Source: RPQJ01 sp963777725
GTDB lineage: Bacteria; Pseudomonadota; Gammaproteobacteria; Steroidobacterales; Steroidobacteraceae
Length of the DNA stretch: 64,000 bases
Direction: 5' to 3'
NCBI GenBank assembly: GCA_963777725.1
Contig: CAVZRR010000002.1
Location: 1 to 64,000 of the forward strand
In this document: piece by piece, positions 1 to 10,167 of the stretch
Numbering within the stretch: position 1 is the first letter of the stretch
How the letters are laid out: each line of letters starts with the position of its first letter
The notes under the pieces: generated by a model
The model's database searches: none
What the model was told of the DNA's origin: nothing
What the model saw: the letters and a program-made list of their open reading frames with translations, nothing else
Position numbers and translations under genes: made by a program

Positions 1-1019
1 CAGGTACTTCGAGGGCATGAACCCAGCCTCGTCCTCGCCGATGCCTTGCGCGTAGAGCGCCAGCGGCACGCGGGCGCCCGGCCACGACCAGCGCACGTCG
101 AAGCCGGCGAGCTGGTTGCCCGGCTGCTCGGAGAGGTCCTGGTCGTTGTCGTTGCCGACCAGCAGGTCCCAGAACGTGTCGAGGTCGCAGGGCCGGCCGT
201 CGCCGCACCACTGGGCCGTGCGGCTCGCCGCGATCTGCAGCGTCGGGTGCGGACGGATCTCCGCGCGCAACCCGAACAGCAGCGCGTTGCTGTAGTCGCG
301 ATCGCTCTCGAACTGCTGCATGAACGTGCTGAGGCGCCACGGGCCGAGCCAGCGGAGGACCGGCAGGTCGAACGGCGTGGATTCGTTGCGGTCGATCGCG
401 ATCGAGGGCATCGGCCGCGCGTTGTTCGACAGGATCAGGCTGCCCTGCCAGCCAGGACCCCACCACCGATCGAGGTAGCCGGCCGAAATCATCCAGTTGC
501 CGAGGCTCATCGCGAGGTAGGAGCCGTCCGGCCGCAGCTCGCGGTCGTCGTCGGGATCGGCCACCACGGTCGCCGACAGCTTCCACGCAAAGCGCTGGCC
601 GAGCCAGTCGGCGGACAGCGTCGCCTCGCCTTCCTCGCGCGGCGTCGACTCGAACGTCCGCAGCTGCGTCGGGATCGACGGCACCCGAAAGCGTCGCGAC
701 GAGGCTGACATCGCCAGTACGCATTTCGCGCGCGGCCCGGGCCCGCAGTCGCTCGACCGTGGCCTGCTCGCCGGGCGACAAGCGCCGCGGTGTCGAGCTT
801 GCCCAGCTCCCGCGCCACCTGCGACCACCCGATCGGCCAGCTCAGCGTGGGACCCGAGAGCAAGCCCCGGTCGGAGAGCTGTTGCAGGTCGTGGCGGAGC
901 CGCACGTCGCCCGGGGACATCCAGGGCTCGGCCGAGGCGGTCGCAACCAGCGTGGACCCGAGGCCGAGCGCCAGCAGCGACAACCACCGTTGCCTCGATC
1001 GTTCGGCCAAGTGCAGCAC
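1..1019 (-). CDS. Capsule assembly Wzi-like outer-membrane protein, copy 1 (partial; frameshifted)
   Basis: Minus-strand reading gives a signal-peptide-like start (hydrophobic LLALGLGSTLVATASA then EPWMSPGDVRLRHDLQQL), followed by blocks shared with the next gene: REEGE, GQRF, ADPDDD, DRWWGPGWQGSLILSN, RLSTFM and RTAQWCGDGRPC. These are typical of the capsule-assembly (Wzi) family, outer-membrane beta-barrels linked to anchoring or surface assembly of polysaccharide. The C terminus runs off the left edge of the window. The frame is broken twice, near 780-795 and near 700-735; both shifts equal one extra base. The chosen start is GTG at 1019, 22 bp after the upstream paralogue's stop; a TTG at 1010 is an alternative and no Shine-Dalgarno is visible. 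Family assignment rests on shared blocks; the exact substrate is unknown. Confidence 0.6.
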
Positions 1020-1041
1020 CCCGGTGACTGGAGCGCGGATT

Positions 1042-2542
1042 CTATTGGAACTCGTGGCGCCACGACACCGCGAAGCGGGCCAGCATGGCGTCGGTATCGT
1101 TCCATTCGCGGTCCTGGTAGTCGCCGCCGGCGGTGGCCTCGATCCAGCCACTGCTGATCGGCCAGCGATAGGTCACGTCGACGCTCCACCAGTCTTCCGG
1201 ACCCGGTGCAACCGTGTGGCGCGTGTCCGGCACGGCACCGCCCTCGTTGACCATCGTGTAACGCAACAACGCCGTCAGCGTCCGAGCAGAGTCGTCGACG
1301 CGCATGTAGCGCAGCCCGTACATCTGGCCGTCGCCGTCCATCGAGTGGCCGAGCGGCCGCCCTTTCGACCGATAGCCTTCGACGTTGAAGATGCCGTTGT
1401 TGTACGCGCAGTCCCAGAGCCGCTGCTCGTTCTCGGTGCCTCCGCAACGCGTGTTGGCCCACTCGAGGCTGGCGCGCCACGAACTGCCGTCGATCGCGTC
1501 GCTGCCCCAGGTCTCGAGGCCGACGACGTCGAAACTGCGGTATGGGCGCGGAATGTTGTTGTCGATGGTCTCGCCGGTGTGCTGGTTGTAGAGCGCGTAG
1601 TTCCAGTCGCCGATCGGCGAGGCCCAGCGGATGTCCCAGCCGGCGAGCTGGTTGCCGGGCTCGTCCTCGGCATCCACGTTCTCGCCGGCGTTGTCGTTGC
1701 CGGACCACAGGTTCCAGAAGTCGTCCCAGGTGCACGAACGCCCCTCGCCGCACCACTGCGCGGTCCGATCGACGCTGATCTCGAGGCCCTTCGAGCGGAC
1801 GCGCGGAGATCCGCATGCCGAACAGCAGCGGATGGTCGAAGTCCTCGCGATCGCCCTCCATGTAGCCCATGAACGTCGAGAGGCGCCACGGACCGATCCA
1901 GCGCAGCCACTTCGATTCGAACGGGTCCGATACGGCCCGATCGAGCGCGAGCGCAGGCACGGGACGCGCGCTGTTGCCGAGGATCAGGCTGCCCTGCCAG
2001 CCCGAGCCCCACCACCGGTCCTGCGCGCCGGCCGTGACGATCCAGTTGCCGAACTTGCCGGCGAAATACGAGCCGTCGAGGCGCACGGTGTCGTCGTCGT
2101 CCGGGTCCGCCACGGCGGTCAGTTCGACGCGGGCACCCCAGCGCTGGCCGATGAAGCCACTGGTCCAGCCGGTGATCTCGCCCTCCTCGCGTGGCTCGTC
2201 GTCGAAGGTGCGCAGGACGCTCGGTCGGGCCGCGGCCCGGAGCTCGTAACCCAGGGTCGGGCGACCCTCGGTGGCCAGCGTGCGGAGCCGGGCGATGGCG
2301 GCGGCATGAGCGGGCGCCAGCGGGTTCGAGCCGCTCGAGGCCGGCACCTTGGCCAGCGCATTCGCCAGGTCCGACGCCGCGATCGGCCAGCCGGACATCG
2401 GCAGGTTGATCACGCCGTCGTCGACCAGCAACTGGACGTCGAGCCGCGTCTGGACGTTGCCAGGCGCGATCCAGGGTTCCCCCGCGGTAGCGGTCGAGCA
2501 GGCCAGCGAAACCGCAAACAAGGCAGCGATGCGTCCTTTCAT
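1042..2542 (-). CDS. Capsule assembly Wzi-like outer-membrane protein, copy 2 (frameshifted)
   Basis: This is a full-length paralogue (about 500 aa) of the downstream gene and lies in tandem with it. ATG at 2542 opens a signal peptide (MKGRIAALFAVSLACSTATAG) before EPWIAPGNVQTRLDVQLL. The middle carries ADPDDDDTVRLDGSYF and DRWWGSGWQGSLILGN; the C terminus has WWSVDVTYRWPISSGWIEATAGG and ends in an aromatic residue close to the last position (WRHEFQ), as expected of an outer-membrane barrel. One extra G in a GGG run at about 1787-1789 shifts the frame. Removing it restores LEGLEISVDRTAQWCGEGRSC, which aligns with copy 1. Neighbouring nucleotide-sugar genes fit a role in surface polysaccharide. 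The likely location is the outer membrane; the exact function is inferred from family only. Confidence 0.65.
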
Positions 2543-2564
2543 CGCCGCGATGGTAACGGCAGCG

Positions 2565-4206
2565 TCACTCCTCGCGCCAGCGCGCCATCGCCTCGAGCAG
2601 CCCCTGCACGTGGCGCGGACCCTCCGGCCAGGCCGCCTGCTCCACTGCCGGCGCCATCGAACCCGCGAGCTTCTTGCCGAGTTCGACACCCCACTGGTCG
2701 AACGGATTGACGTCCCAGATGACGCTCTGCACGAACACCTTGTGCTCGTACCAGGCAATCAGCCGGCCCAGCGCGCGCGGACCGAGTCGCGGGAACAGGA
2801 TCACGCTCGACGGCCGGTTGCCGACGTGAACCTTGTGCGGCTCGAGGCGGGCGATCTCGTCCTCCGCGACGCCCTTGCTCGCGAGGTCGCGCCGCACCTG
2901 CAACTCGGTCTGCCCGAACGCAAAGGCCTCGGCCTGTGCGAGGCAATTCGCGAGCGCAAGATCGTGCTGCCGTTGGAACCGGCTCGACGCACCCACGGGC
3001 GCGATGAAATCCATCGCGACCCGCGCCGTGCCCTGGTGCAGCAGCTGGAAAAACGAGTGCTGTGCGTTGTTGCCCGGCTCGCCCCAGACCACCGTTCCGG
3101 TCGGGTAATCGACCGGATGGCCGTCGCGCGTGACGCTCTTGCCGTTCGACTCCATCTCGAGCTGCTGCAGGTAAGCGGAGAACCGGTGCAGGCGGCGGTC
3201 GTACGGCAAGACCGCGAGCGAGTCGTGACCGAGGAAGTTGCCGTTCCAGACCCCGATGAGCCCCATCAGCACGGGCAGGTTGCGCTCGAGCGGCGCGGTG
3301 CGGAAGTGCTCGTCCATGTCGTGGCCGCCCTGCAGGATCAGCTCGAACAGGTTCATGCCGAGCGCGAGCGCGATCGAGAGTCCGACCGCCGACCACAGCG
3401 AGTACCGGCCGCCGACCCAGTCCCACATCGTGAAGCGCGATTCCGGGGCAATGCCGAACGCATCCATCGCCGCGTGGTTGGTCGACACGGCGACGAAGTG
3501 ACGGCTCACGGCGGCCTCGCCCAGTTCGCCGACCAGCCACTCGCGCGCGGAGTTCGCGTTGCTCAGCGTTTCGAGCGTCGTGAACGTCTTCGAGCAGATC
3601 ACGAACAGCGTGGTCGCCGGGTTGACCGCGTCCATGACCTCGGACGAGTTCGACACCGTCGATGTTGGAGACACAGTGCAGACGGATCGCGCGATTGCGG
3701 TATCGCCCCAGCGCCTCGGTCGCCATGACGATGCCGAGGTCGGAGCCGCCGATGCCGATGTTGACGACATCGGTGAAGCGCGCGCCCTTCGATCCGGTGA
3801 TGCGGCCCTCGTGCACGCCGGTCACGAACTCGCGGATCTTCGCCAGTTCCTGTCGGACTTCGGGCATGACGTCCCGGCCATCCACGTGCATCGGCCGGTC
3901 GGAGCGGTTGCGCAGCGCCATGTGCAGCGCCGCGCGCCGCTCGGTGTGATTGACCGGCTCGCCCGCGAACAGCGCCGCGATGCGTCCCTCGAGGTCGCAG
4001 TCCCGTGCCAGCGCCAACAGCAGTTCGATCGTGTTCGGCGTCAGGCGCTGCCGCGTGTAGTCATAGAGGAAATCGAGCGCCGTGACGCTGAGGCGCTCGA
4101 AGCGCTGCGGATCGTCCGCGAACAGCTGCCGCAGGTGGAGAATCTCGAGATCGATGGCGTGTGCCTGGAGATTCTTCCAGGCGGGCATGTCGGTGCGATG
4201 GGTCAT
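2565..4206 (-). CDS. pgi: Glucose-6-phosphate isomerase (frameshifted as sequenced)
   Basis: The product interconverts glucose-6-phosphate and fructose-6-phosphate in the cytoplasm, feeding glycolysis and the hexose pool used for nucleotide sugars. The N-terminal half contains FTDVVNIGIGGSDLGIVMATEAL. The C-terminal half contains the family blocks SKTFTTLETLSNA, WDWVGGRYSLWSAVGLSIAL, GNFLGHDSLAVLPYD and WDVNPFDQWGVELGKKLA. Start is ATG 4206 (MTHRTDMPAWKNL). Total length of about 546 codons matches the usual 550. The two halves lie in different frames; one extra base near 3643-3650 (between DGVEL and SEVMDAVNP) explains the break, so this is probably a sequencing insertion. A large palindrome (4217-4276) lies directly upstream. 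Confidence 0.9.
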
Positions 4207-4216
4207 CGGCGCTCTC

Positions 4217-4276
4217 CGAAAATAGGGGACATTCTCCATTTTCTCGCAAGAAAATGGTGAATGTCCCCTATTTTCG
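4217..4276. repeat. Long palindrome with GAAAATAGGGG arms
   Basis: Two 28-bp arms beginning CGAAAATAGGGGACATTC are separated by the loop CGCA and differ at one position. The palindrome fills the gap between the epimerase stop (TGA ends at 4277) and the pgi start. Related palindromes lie at 20287-20340 and 28060-28080. It could act as a hairpin between co-directional genes or be an interspersed REP-like element; no transposase is near. Confidence 0.8.
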
Positions 4277-5320
4277 TCAACCGAGGTTGGTCACCCGCGG
4301 GGTGGCCGGTCCGCCATCCTTGTAATACTGCAGGTACCAGTTCACGAAGTTCCGGATGCCCACCTCGACCGGCGTGGCGGGCGTATAGCCCACGTCCCGC
4401 TGCAGGTCGTCGATGTCGGCCCAGGTGTCGGGGACGTCGCCCTGCTGCAACGGCAGCAGGTTCTTCTCGGCCTTGCGGCCGAGGCAGTCCTCGATCACCT
4501 CGATGTAGTGCAGCAGCTCGACCGGCTGGTTGTTGCCGATGTTGTAGAGCCGGTACGGCGCGCGGCTCGACCCCGGATCCGGCGCATCGCTGTCCCAGCC
4601 GTGGTTGCCGCTCGCGATCCGGTCGCAGGAGCGCACGACGCCCTCGGCGATGTCGTCGACGTACGTGAAGTCGCGCCGATGGTGCCCGTAGTTGAACACG
4701 TCGATCGGCTTGCCCTCGAGGATGTTCCGCGTGAACAGGAACAGCGCCATGTCCGGCCGCCCCCAGGGACCGTACACCGTGAAGAACCGCAGGCCCGTGA
4801 CCGGCAGCGAGTACAGGTGCGCGTAGGTGTGCGCCATCAACTCGTTCGCCTTCTTGGTCGCCGCGTAGAACGACAGCGGATGGTCCACGTTCTGGTGCAC
4901 CGAGAACGGCATGTTCGTGTTCGCGCCGTAGACGGAGCTGGTCGACGCGTAGACGAGGTGCTCGACGCCGTTGTGCCGGCAACCCTCGAGGATGTTCGCG
5001 AACCCCACCACGTTGCTGTCCACGTAGGCGAGCGGGTTCTGGATCGAGTAGCGAACGCCGGCCTGCGCGCCCAGGTTGATCACCCGGTGGAACTTCTCGC
5101 GCGCGAACAGCTCGGTCATGCCCGGCCGGTCGGCGAGATCGAGCTTGACGAAGCTGAATCCCGGCATCCGCTTCAGGATCTCCAGCCGCGCGAGTTTCAG
5201 GCGAACGTCGTAGTAGTCGTTCAGGTTGTCGAGACCCACGACCTCGTCGCCGCGTGCAAGCAGCTTCTGGGCGGTGTGGAAACCGATGAATCCGGCGGCG
5301 CCGGTGACCAGGATTTTCAT
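4277..5320 (-). CDS. UDP-glucuronate 4-epimerase (NAD-dependent SDR epimerase)
   Basis: A 347-aa extended short-chain dehydrogenase. The N-terminal Rossmann motif TGAAGFIG is followed by DNLNDYYDVRLKLARLE, a signature of the CapI/LspL type UDP-glucuronate 4-epimerases. The catalytic Ser-Tyr-Lys set is visible as ASTSSVYG and YAATKKANE, and VTGLRFFTVYGPWGRPDMAL is the usual substrate-pocket block. It makes UDP-galacturonate for capsule, LPS or exopolysaccharide in the cytoplasm. It lies downstream of a nucleotide-sugar dehydrogenase with a 3-bp gap, so the two are probably co-transcribed. Start is ATG 5320. Substrate specificity is inferred from family resemblance; a UDP-GlcNAc epimerase role is less likely. 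Confidence 0.85.
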   Translation of the reverse strand: MKILVTGAAGFIGFHTAQKLLARGDEVVGLDNLNDYYDVRLKLARLEILKRMPGFSFVKLDLADRPGMTELFAREKFHRVINLGAQAGVRYSIQNPLAYVDSNVVGFANILEGCRHNGVEHLVYASTSSVYGANTNMPFSVHQNVDHPLSFYAATKKANELMAHTYAHLYSLPVTGLRFFTVYGPWGRPDMALFLFTRNILEGKPIDVFNYGHHRRDFTYVDDIAEGVVRSCDRIASGNHGWDSDAPDPGSSRAPYRLYNIGNNQPVELLHYIEVIEDCLGRKAEKNLLPLQQGDVPDTWADIDDLQRDVGYTPATPVEVGIRNFVNWYLQYYKDGGPATPRVTNLG

Positions 5321-5323
5321 GTG

Positions 5324-6608
5324 CTACAGCCTACCGTCAACCTCGTCGGCCTTGAACACGTACTTGATGTCGTACAGCACGTGGTTCTTGCGCGCGAGTT
5401 CGCGGATCCGGGCCAGGCCCATCTTGCGGAACTCGTCGTGCGCCACGCCCATGACGACGGCGTCGTACGTGCCCGGCTTCAGCTTCTTGACCGGGCGCAG
5501 GCCGTACTCGTGCTCGGCCTCGTCGGGATCGGCCCAGGGATCGTAGCACGTCGACCTTCGCGCCGAACTGCTCGAGCTCGCGCACGACGTCGACGATCTT
5601 CGTGTTGCGGACGTCCGGGCAGTTCTCCTTGAACGTCAGTCCCATGACGAGGATCCGGGAATCACAGACCTGGATCTTGCGCTTGATCATCAGCGCGGCG
5701 ATCTGCTGGGCCACGTAGCTGCCCATGTTGTCGTTGATGCGCCGGCCCGCGAGGATCATCTCGGGGTGGTACCCGATCGCCTGCGCCTTGTGCGTCAGGT
5801 AGTACGGGTCGACGCCGATGCAGTGACCGCCCACGAGGCCCGGCCGGAACGGCAGGAAATTCCACTTGCTGCCGGCCGCGTTCAGCACTTCCTCGGTGTC
5901 GATCCCCATCCGGTTGAAGATCAGCGCAAGCTCGTTGATCAGCGCGATGTTGACGTCGCGCTGCGTGTTCTCGATGACCTTGGCCGCCTCGGCGACCTTG
6001 ATGCTGGACGCGCGATGCGTGCCGGCCACGACGATCGAGCGGTAGAGCATGTCCACGAACTCGGCCACCTCCGGGGTCGATCCCGAGGTGACCTTGCGGA
6101 TGGTCGTGAGCCGGTGCTGCTTGTCACCCGGGTTGATGCGCTCGGGACTGTAGCCGGCGAAGAAGTCCTTGTTGAACTTGAGCCCGGAGACCCGTTCGAG
6201 GATCGGCACGCACACCTCTTCGGTGCAGCCCGGGTAGACGGTGGACTCGTACACGACCACGTCGCCCTTCTTCAGCACCTGCCCCACCGACTCGCTCGAC
6301 TTGACGAGCGGCGTGAGGTCGGGTCGCTTGTACTCGTCGATCGGCGTCGGCACGGTGACGATGAACACCCGGCACGGCTTCAGGTCCGCCAGCTTGGTCG
6401 TGTAGGTGAGCTTGGTGGCCTCGGCCAGCTCCGCCTCCGTCGTCTCGAGCGTGCTGTCTTGACCACGCTTGAGCTCGTCGACTCGAGCAGACTTGATGTC
6501 GAAGCCGATCGTGTTGAACCGCTTGCCGAACTCGACGGCGAGCGGCAGGCCGACATAACCGAGGCCAACGACCCCGATCTTGAGGTTGCGCAGATTGAAT
6601 TTGGGCAT
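5324..6608 (-). CDS. Nucleotide-sugar 6-dehydrogenase, TviB/WbpO type (frameshifted as sequenced)
   Basis: UDP-sugar C6 dehydrogenase of the UDP-GlcNAc/GalNAc class, performing two-step NAD-dependent oxidation to a uronate. The Rossmann motif GVVGLGYVGLPLA sits near residue 14. The catalytic cysteine lies in GLVGGHCIGVDPYYLTHKAQ, and the C-terminal domain has ILVMGLTFKENCPDVRNTK. One extra C at about 5546 moves the frame after KVDV. Skipping it restores YDPWADPDEAEHEYGLRP and a stop at 5324, for about 427 aa in all. Start is ATG 6608 (MPKFNLRNLKIGVVG); no Shine-Dalgarno is visible because C-rich heptad repeats (6619-6649) lie immediately upstream. It probably works with the adjacent epimerase, but the true substrate could equally be UDP-glucose. 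Confidence 0.82.
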
Positions 6609-6618
6609 GAGGGACGGA

Positions 6619-6775
6619 AGGGGATAGGGGATAGGGGATAGGGGATAGACGATGGTGGAAGTTTGCCACAGCGGCGGCACTACAAAATGAGACCGGGGTC
6701 AAATGGCAGCCGCCGCTATCGCAGCAGCCGCCCTCCGCTATCCCCTATCCCCTATCCCCTATCCCCTATCCCCTA
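6619..6775. repeat. Inverted pair of GGGGATA heptad arrays with 88-bp spacer
   Basis: A GGGGATA array at 6619-6649 and its reverse complement (TATCCCC) at 6738-6775 face each other. The spacer holds a shorter inverted repeat (AGCGGCGGC/GCCGCCGCT). The right array supplies the TAG stop of nhaB at 6773-6775; the left array sits just upstream of the dehydrogenase ATG. Four or more G-runs separated by ATA could form a G-quadruplex on one strand. Confidence 0.85.
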
Positions 6776-8276
6776 CAACAGGAACACGACCGCCCCCAAC
6801 CCCACCGTGGTCATGACCACGAAGTACGGCAACGCCATCCAGACCATCCGGCCGTACCCCAGCCGGATCAGCGGTGACAGCGTGGAGGTCAGCAGGAACA
6901 GGAAGGCGGCCTGGCCGTTCGGCGTCGCGACGCTCGGGATGTTCGTGCCGGTGTTGATCGCGACGGCCAGCGTATCGAACTGCGCGCGGGTGATCTCGCC
7001 CTGCAGCAGCGCCGCCTTGACCTCGGTGATGTAGATCGTCGCGACGAACACGTTGTCGCTGATCGTCGACAAGCGCCCCGGTGGCCAGGAACAGCATGGC
7101 CGCCTGCATGCGGCCCTCCAGGCTGAGCACGGTGGCGATCAGGGGCTCGAACAGGTGCTGGTCGTGGATCTCGGCGACGATGACGAAAAACACGACGAGC
7201 AGCGCCGTGAATGGCAGCGCCGCCTCGAACGCCTTGCCGATCCGGTGCTCCTCGATGATTCCAGTGAAACTGGTGGCGAGGATGATCACGATCAACCCGA
7301 TCAGCCCGACCTCGGCCACGTGGAACGCGAGCGCCAGCACCAGCATGATCGCGATGAATCCCTGGACGATGATCGCCTGGCGATCGCGCAACGTCGCCCG
7401 CGCCGCCTGCTCGTCGGCGAAATCGCGCAGCACGGCGAGCACCGCATCGGGCAACGGTTCGCCGTAACCGAACAGCCGGAAACGGCTGAGCAGCCAGCAG
7501 GTGGCGAACCCGGCGATCGCGACGGGGATCGACACCGGCGCCGTCTCGAGGAAGAACTGCCCGAACTCCCAGCCCGCCGTTTCCGCGATCAACAGGTTCT
7601 GCGGTTCGCCGACCTGCGTCGTGACCCCGCCGATCGCGGTTCCGACCGCCGCGTGCATCATCAGGCCACGCAGGAAAGCGCGAAATTTCTCGAGGTTCTC
7701 GCTGTGGAGCGCATGGACGCCGTCGTCGTGCGTCGCATCGTGCGCGGCGTCGTGGCGCTTCCCGGAGGCCACGCGATGGTAGACCTCGTAGAAGCCGACG
7801 CCGACGGTGATCACGACTGCGACCACCGTGAGCGCGTCGAGGAAGGCTGACAGAACCGCGGCTACTGCACAGAACAGCAAAGACAGGGAACTCACGCCGC
7901 GCACGCGCAGCAACAGCCGCGTGAAGACGAACAGCAGCAGGTCGCGCAGGAAGTAGATGCCGGCGACCATGAACATCAGCAACAACAGCACGGGGAAGGC
8001 CTGCACGACCTCCTCGTACACGCTCTCCGCCGTGGTGAGGCCGATGACGACGGCCTGGATCGCGAGCAGGCCGCCGGGCTGCAGCGGGTAGCAACGCAGC
8101 GCCATGGCGAGCGTGAAGATGAACTGCAGCAGCACGACCCAGCCCGTCAGCACCGGGCCGATCAGCAGCATCAGCAGCGGATTCATCACCAGGAAGGCGA
8201 CGATCGTCAGCTTGTACCAGTTGGGCGCGTTGCCGAGAAAGCCGCGCGCAAACGCCTGTGGCAGCGTCTGGATCAT
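6773..8276 (-). CDS. nhaB: Na+/H+ antiporter NhaB (frameshifted as sequenced)
   Basis: Inner-membrane sodium/proton antiporter for pH and sodium homeostasis. The sequence tracks the NhaB family from the start: ARGFLGNAPNWYKLTIVAFL, FIFTLAMALRCYPLQPGGLLAI, LLLLMFMVAGIYFLRDLLLFVFTRLLL and SAFLDALTVVAVVITVGVGFYEVYHRVAS, with about ten or more hydrophobic segments. One extra base at about 7072 breaks the frame after LFLATGAL; the other frame continues STISDNVFVATIYITEVKAAL to the stop at 6773. Corrected length is 500 aa, the normal size. The last codon is followed by TAG taken from a TAGGGG heptad array. The start overlaps the dnaQ end by 4 bp. This is NhaB rather than NhaD or NhaA. Confidence 0.88.
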
Positions 8277-8989
8277 GGGGCAGGCTCGATCGTGCGCCAG
8301 ACGGTCCGGCCGCCACTCGCGCGGTCGAGCGCCAGCAACCGCTGTTCGTGCGCTTCGATCTCCTCGGGCGTCGCCCGGACGACGCGCAATTCTCCGCGCG
8401 GACGCTTGGCGCGCTTCGCGGATTTCCGCGCTGCGGTCGCCTCTTCGGTCTCCCCCAGCGTCAGGGCCCCCTGCCCGCCCGTCATCGCGAGGTAGACCTC
8501 GAGCAGCAGGTCCGCATCGAGCAGTGCGCCGTGCAGGTCACGGTGCGAGTTGTCCACCGAGTAGCGCTTGCAGAGCGCGTCGAGCCCGTTGCGCTGGCCC
8601 GGGTGCATCTGCCGCGCCATCAGCAGCGTGTCGAGCACCTGGCAGAGCTCGCTGACGCGACCGGCCGGTTCGGGCAGGCGCGCGAGTTCGGCGTCGAGGA
8701 ACGCGACGTCGAACGGTGCGTTGTGGATCACCAGCTCGGCGCCGCGCACGAACTCGATCCACTCAGCCGCGATGTCCGCGAAGCGTGGCTGACCCCGGAG
8801 GAACTCGGCCGTGAGCCCGTGCACCTGCAGCGCACCGGCATCGATATCGCGGTCCGGGCACAGGTAACGATGGAACACCCGGCCCGTCCGCCGACGCCCC
8901 ACCACTTCGATGCAGCCGATCTCGATGATGCGATGCCCGAGCTCGGGCTCGAGGCCGGTCGTCTCGGTGTCGAGGATGATCTGGCGCAT
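8273..8989 (-). CDS. dnaQ: DNA polymerase III epsilon subunit (proofreading exonuclease)
   Basis: 3'-5' exonuclease of the replicative polymerase, a DEDDh-family enzyme of 238 aa. ExoI motif is LDTETTG at residues 6-12, ExoII is HNAPFDVAFLDAEL and ExoIII is HGALLDADLLLEVYLAMTGGQ. The basic C terminus (ARKSAKRAKRPRGEL) would contact the alpha subunit. The ATG at 8989 overlaps the upstream aminotransferase stop (ATGA) and the 3' end overlaps nhaB by 4 bp, suggesting one transcript. In enterobacteria dnaQ adjoins rnhA; here a sugar aminotransferase separates them. Confidence 0.95.
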   Translation of the reverse strand: MRQIILDTETTGLEPELGHRIIEIGCIEVVGRRRTGRVFHRYLCPDRDIDAGALQVHGLTAEFLRGQPRFADIAAEWIEFVRGAELVIHNAPFDVAFLDAELARLPEPAGRVSELCQVLDTLLMARQMHPGQRNGLDALCKRYSVDNSHRDLHGALLDADLLLEVYLAMTGGQGALTLGETEEATAARKSAKRAKRPRGELRVVRATPEEIEAHEQRLLALDRASGGRTVWRTIEPAP

Positions 8990-10106
8990 CAGGCGGCGAC
9001 CGATTCCTTCAAGGCCGACACGACCTTCACCTGGTCCGCGTCACTGAGGTACGGATGCATGGGCAGGCTGATGACACGCCGCGCAGCCGCCTCGGAGACC
9101 GGGAAACTGCCCTCGCCCTGGCCGAGGTGCGCGAACACCGGCTGCAGGTGCAGCGGCAGCGGATAGTGCACGGCCGTCGGCACACCGAGCGCCTTCATTC
9201 GCGTCTCGACGAATTCACGACCCTCGACCTCGACGGTGTACTGCGCATAGACGGACGTATTGTGAGGCTCGATGAACGGCGCCCGTACGCGGGTCGAATC
9301 CTTGCCGAACGCCTCGACGATCAATTCCGTGTAGCGCGCACCGAGCCGGATCCGGGCTGCGACCTCTTCGTCGAACACCTCCATCTTGGCGAGCAGCACG
9401 CCCGCCTGGATCGAGTCGAGACGACCCGTGAGGCCCAGACGCGGATGATGGTAGCGGCGATCCTGCCCGTGGAGGCGGATCTCTCGCATCAGTGCTGCGA
9501 GCGCGTCGTCGTCTGGTGAAGAGCGCGCCGCCGTCGCCGTACGCGCCGAGCGGCTTCGACGGAAAGAACGACGTGGCCCCGATCGTCGACAACCCGTTCG
9601 AGCGGCGACCCTTGTAGGTCGCGCCGAAACTCTGGGCCGCGTCCTCGATGACCGGCAGGCCGTGCGCGCTCGCAATCGCGTTGATCGCGTCGAAATCGGC
9701 GCACTGGCCGTAGAGCGACACTGGCATGATCGCTTTCGTGCGCGGCGTGATGGCCGCCGCGAGCCGTGCCGGATCCATGTTGTAGGTGCGTGGATCGATG
9801 TCGACGAAGACCGGTCTCGCGCCGATCAGCGCGATCATCTCGGCGGTCGCGAAAAACGTGAACGGCACGGTGATGACCTCGTCGCCGGGACCGATCTCGA
9901 GGGCCAGCAGAGCGATCAGCAACGCGTCCGAGCCGCTCGCCACCGTCACGCAGTGCTGTCGTACCGCAGTAGTCCGCCAGCACATGTTCGAGCTCGCTGA
10001 CTTCAGGCCCCATCACGTAAGCGCCGTGCTCGAGGACTCGGGCGATCCTCGCATCCACCGCGGGCTTGATGCGCCGGTACTGCGTTTTGAGGTCGATGAA
10101 GTCCAT
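8989..10106 (-). CDS. DegT/DnrJ/EryC1 aminotransferase, WbpE-like (two frameshifts)
   Basis: PLP-dependent sugar aminotransferase. The opening MDFIDLKTQYRRIKPAVDARI and the blocks YNMDPARLAAAITPRTKAI, PVSLYGQCADFDAINAIA, EDAAQSFGATYKGRRSNGLS and SFFPSKPLGAYGDGGA (PLP lysine in PSKPLG) closely resemble WbpE/WlbC, which aminates UDP-2-acetamido-2-deoxy-3-oxo-glucuronate. Two single extra bases, near 9960 (after DYCGT) and 9515 (after GALFT), split it into three frames. Corrected, it is 371 aa, normal for the family. It starts directly after a degenerate GCGGATA array with no Shine-Dalgarno. Partner wbpB, wbpD and wbpI genes are not in this window, so the finished sugar is unknown. Confidence 0.8.
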
Positions 10107-10109
10107 GGC

Positions 10110-10142
10110 GCGGCGATAGCGGATAGCGGATGGCGGATAGTG
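10110..10142. repeat. Degenerate GCGGATA heptad array
   Basis: About four GCGGATA-like units lie just upstream of the aminotransferase start. They look like a diverged form of the GGGGATA arrays found elsewhere and again occupy the expected ribosome-binding region. Confidence 0.55.
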
Positions 10143-10167
10143 TAAGGCAACCGAAAAACGTACGCGG

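Noticed and set aside
6619..6775. Heptad arrays as a CRISPR or telomere.
   Set aside because: Units are 7 bp without unique spacers, occur at many internal sites, and no cas genes or replicon end are present.
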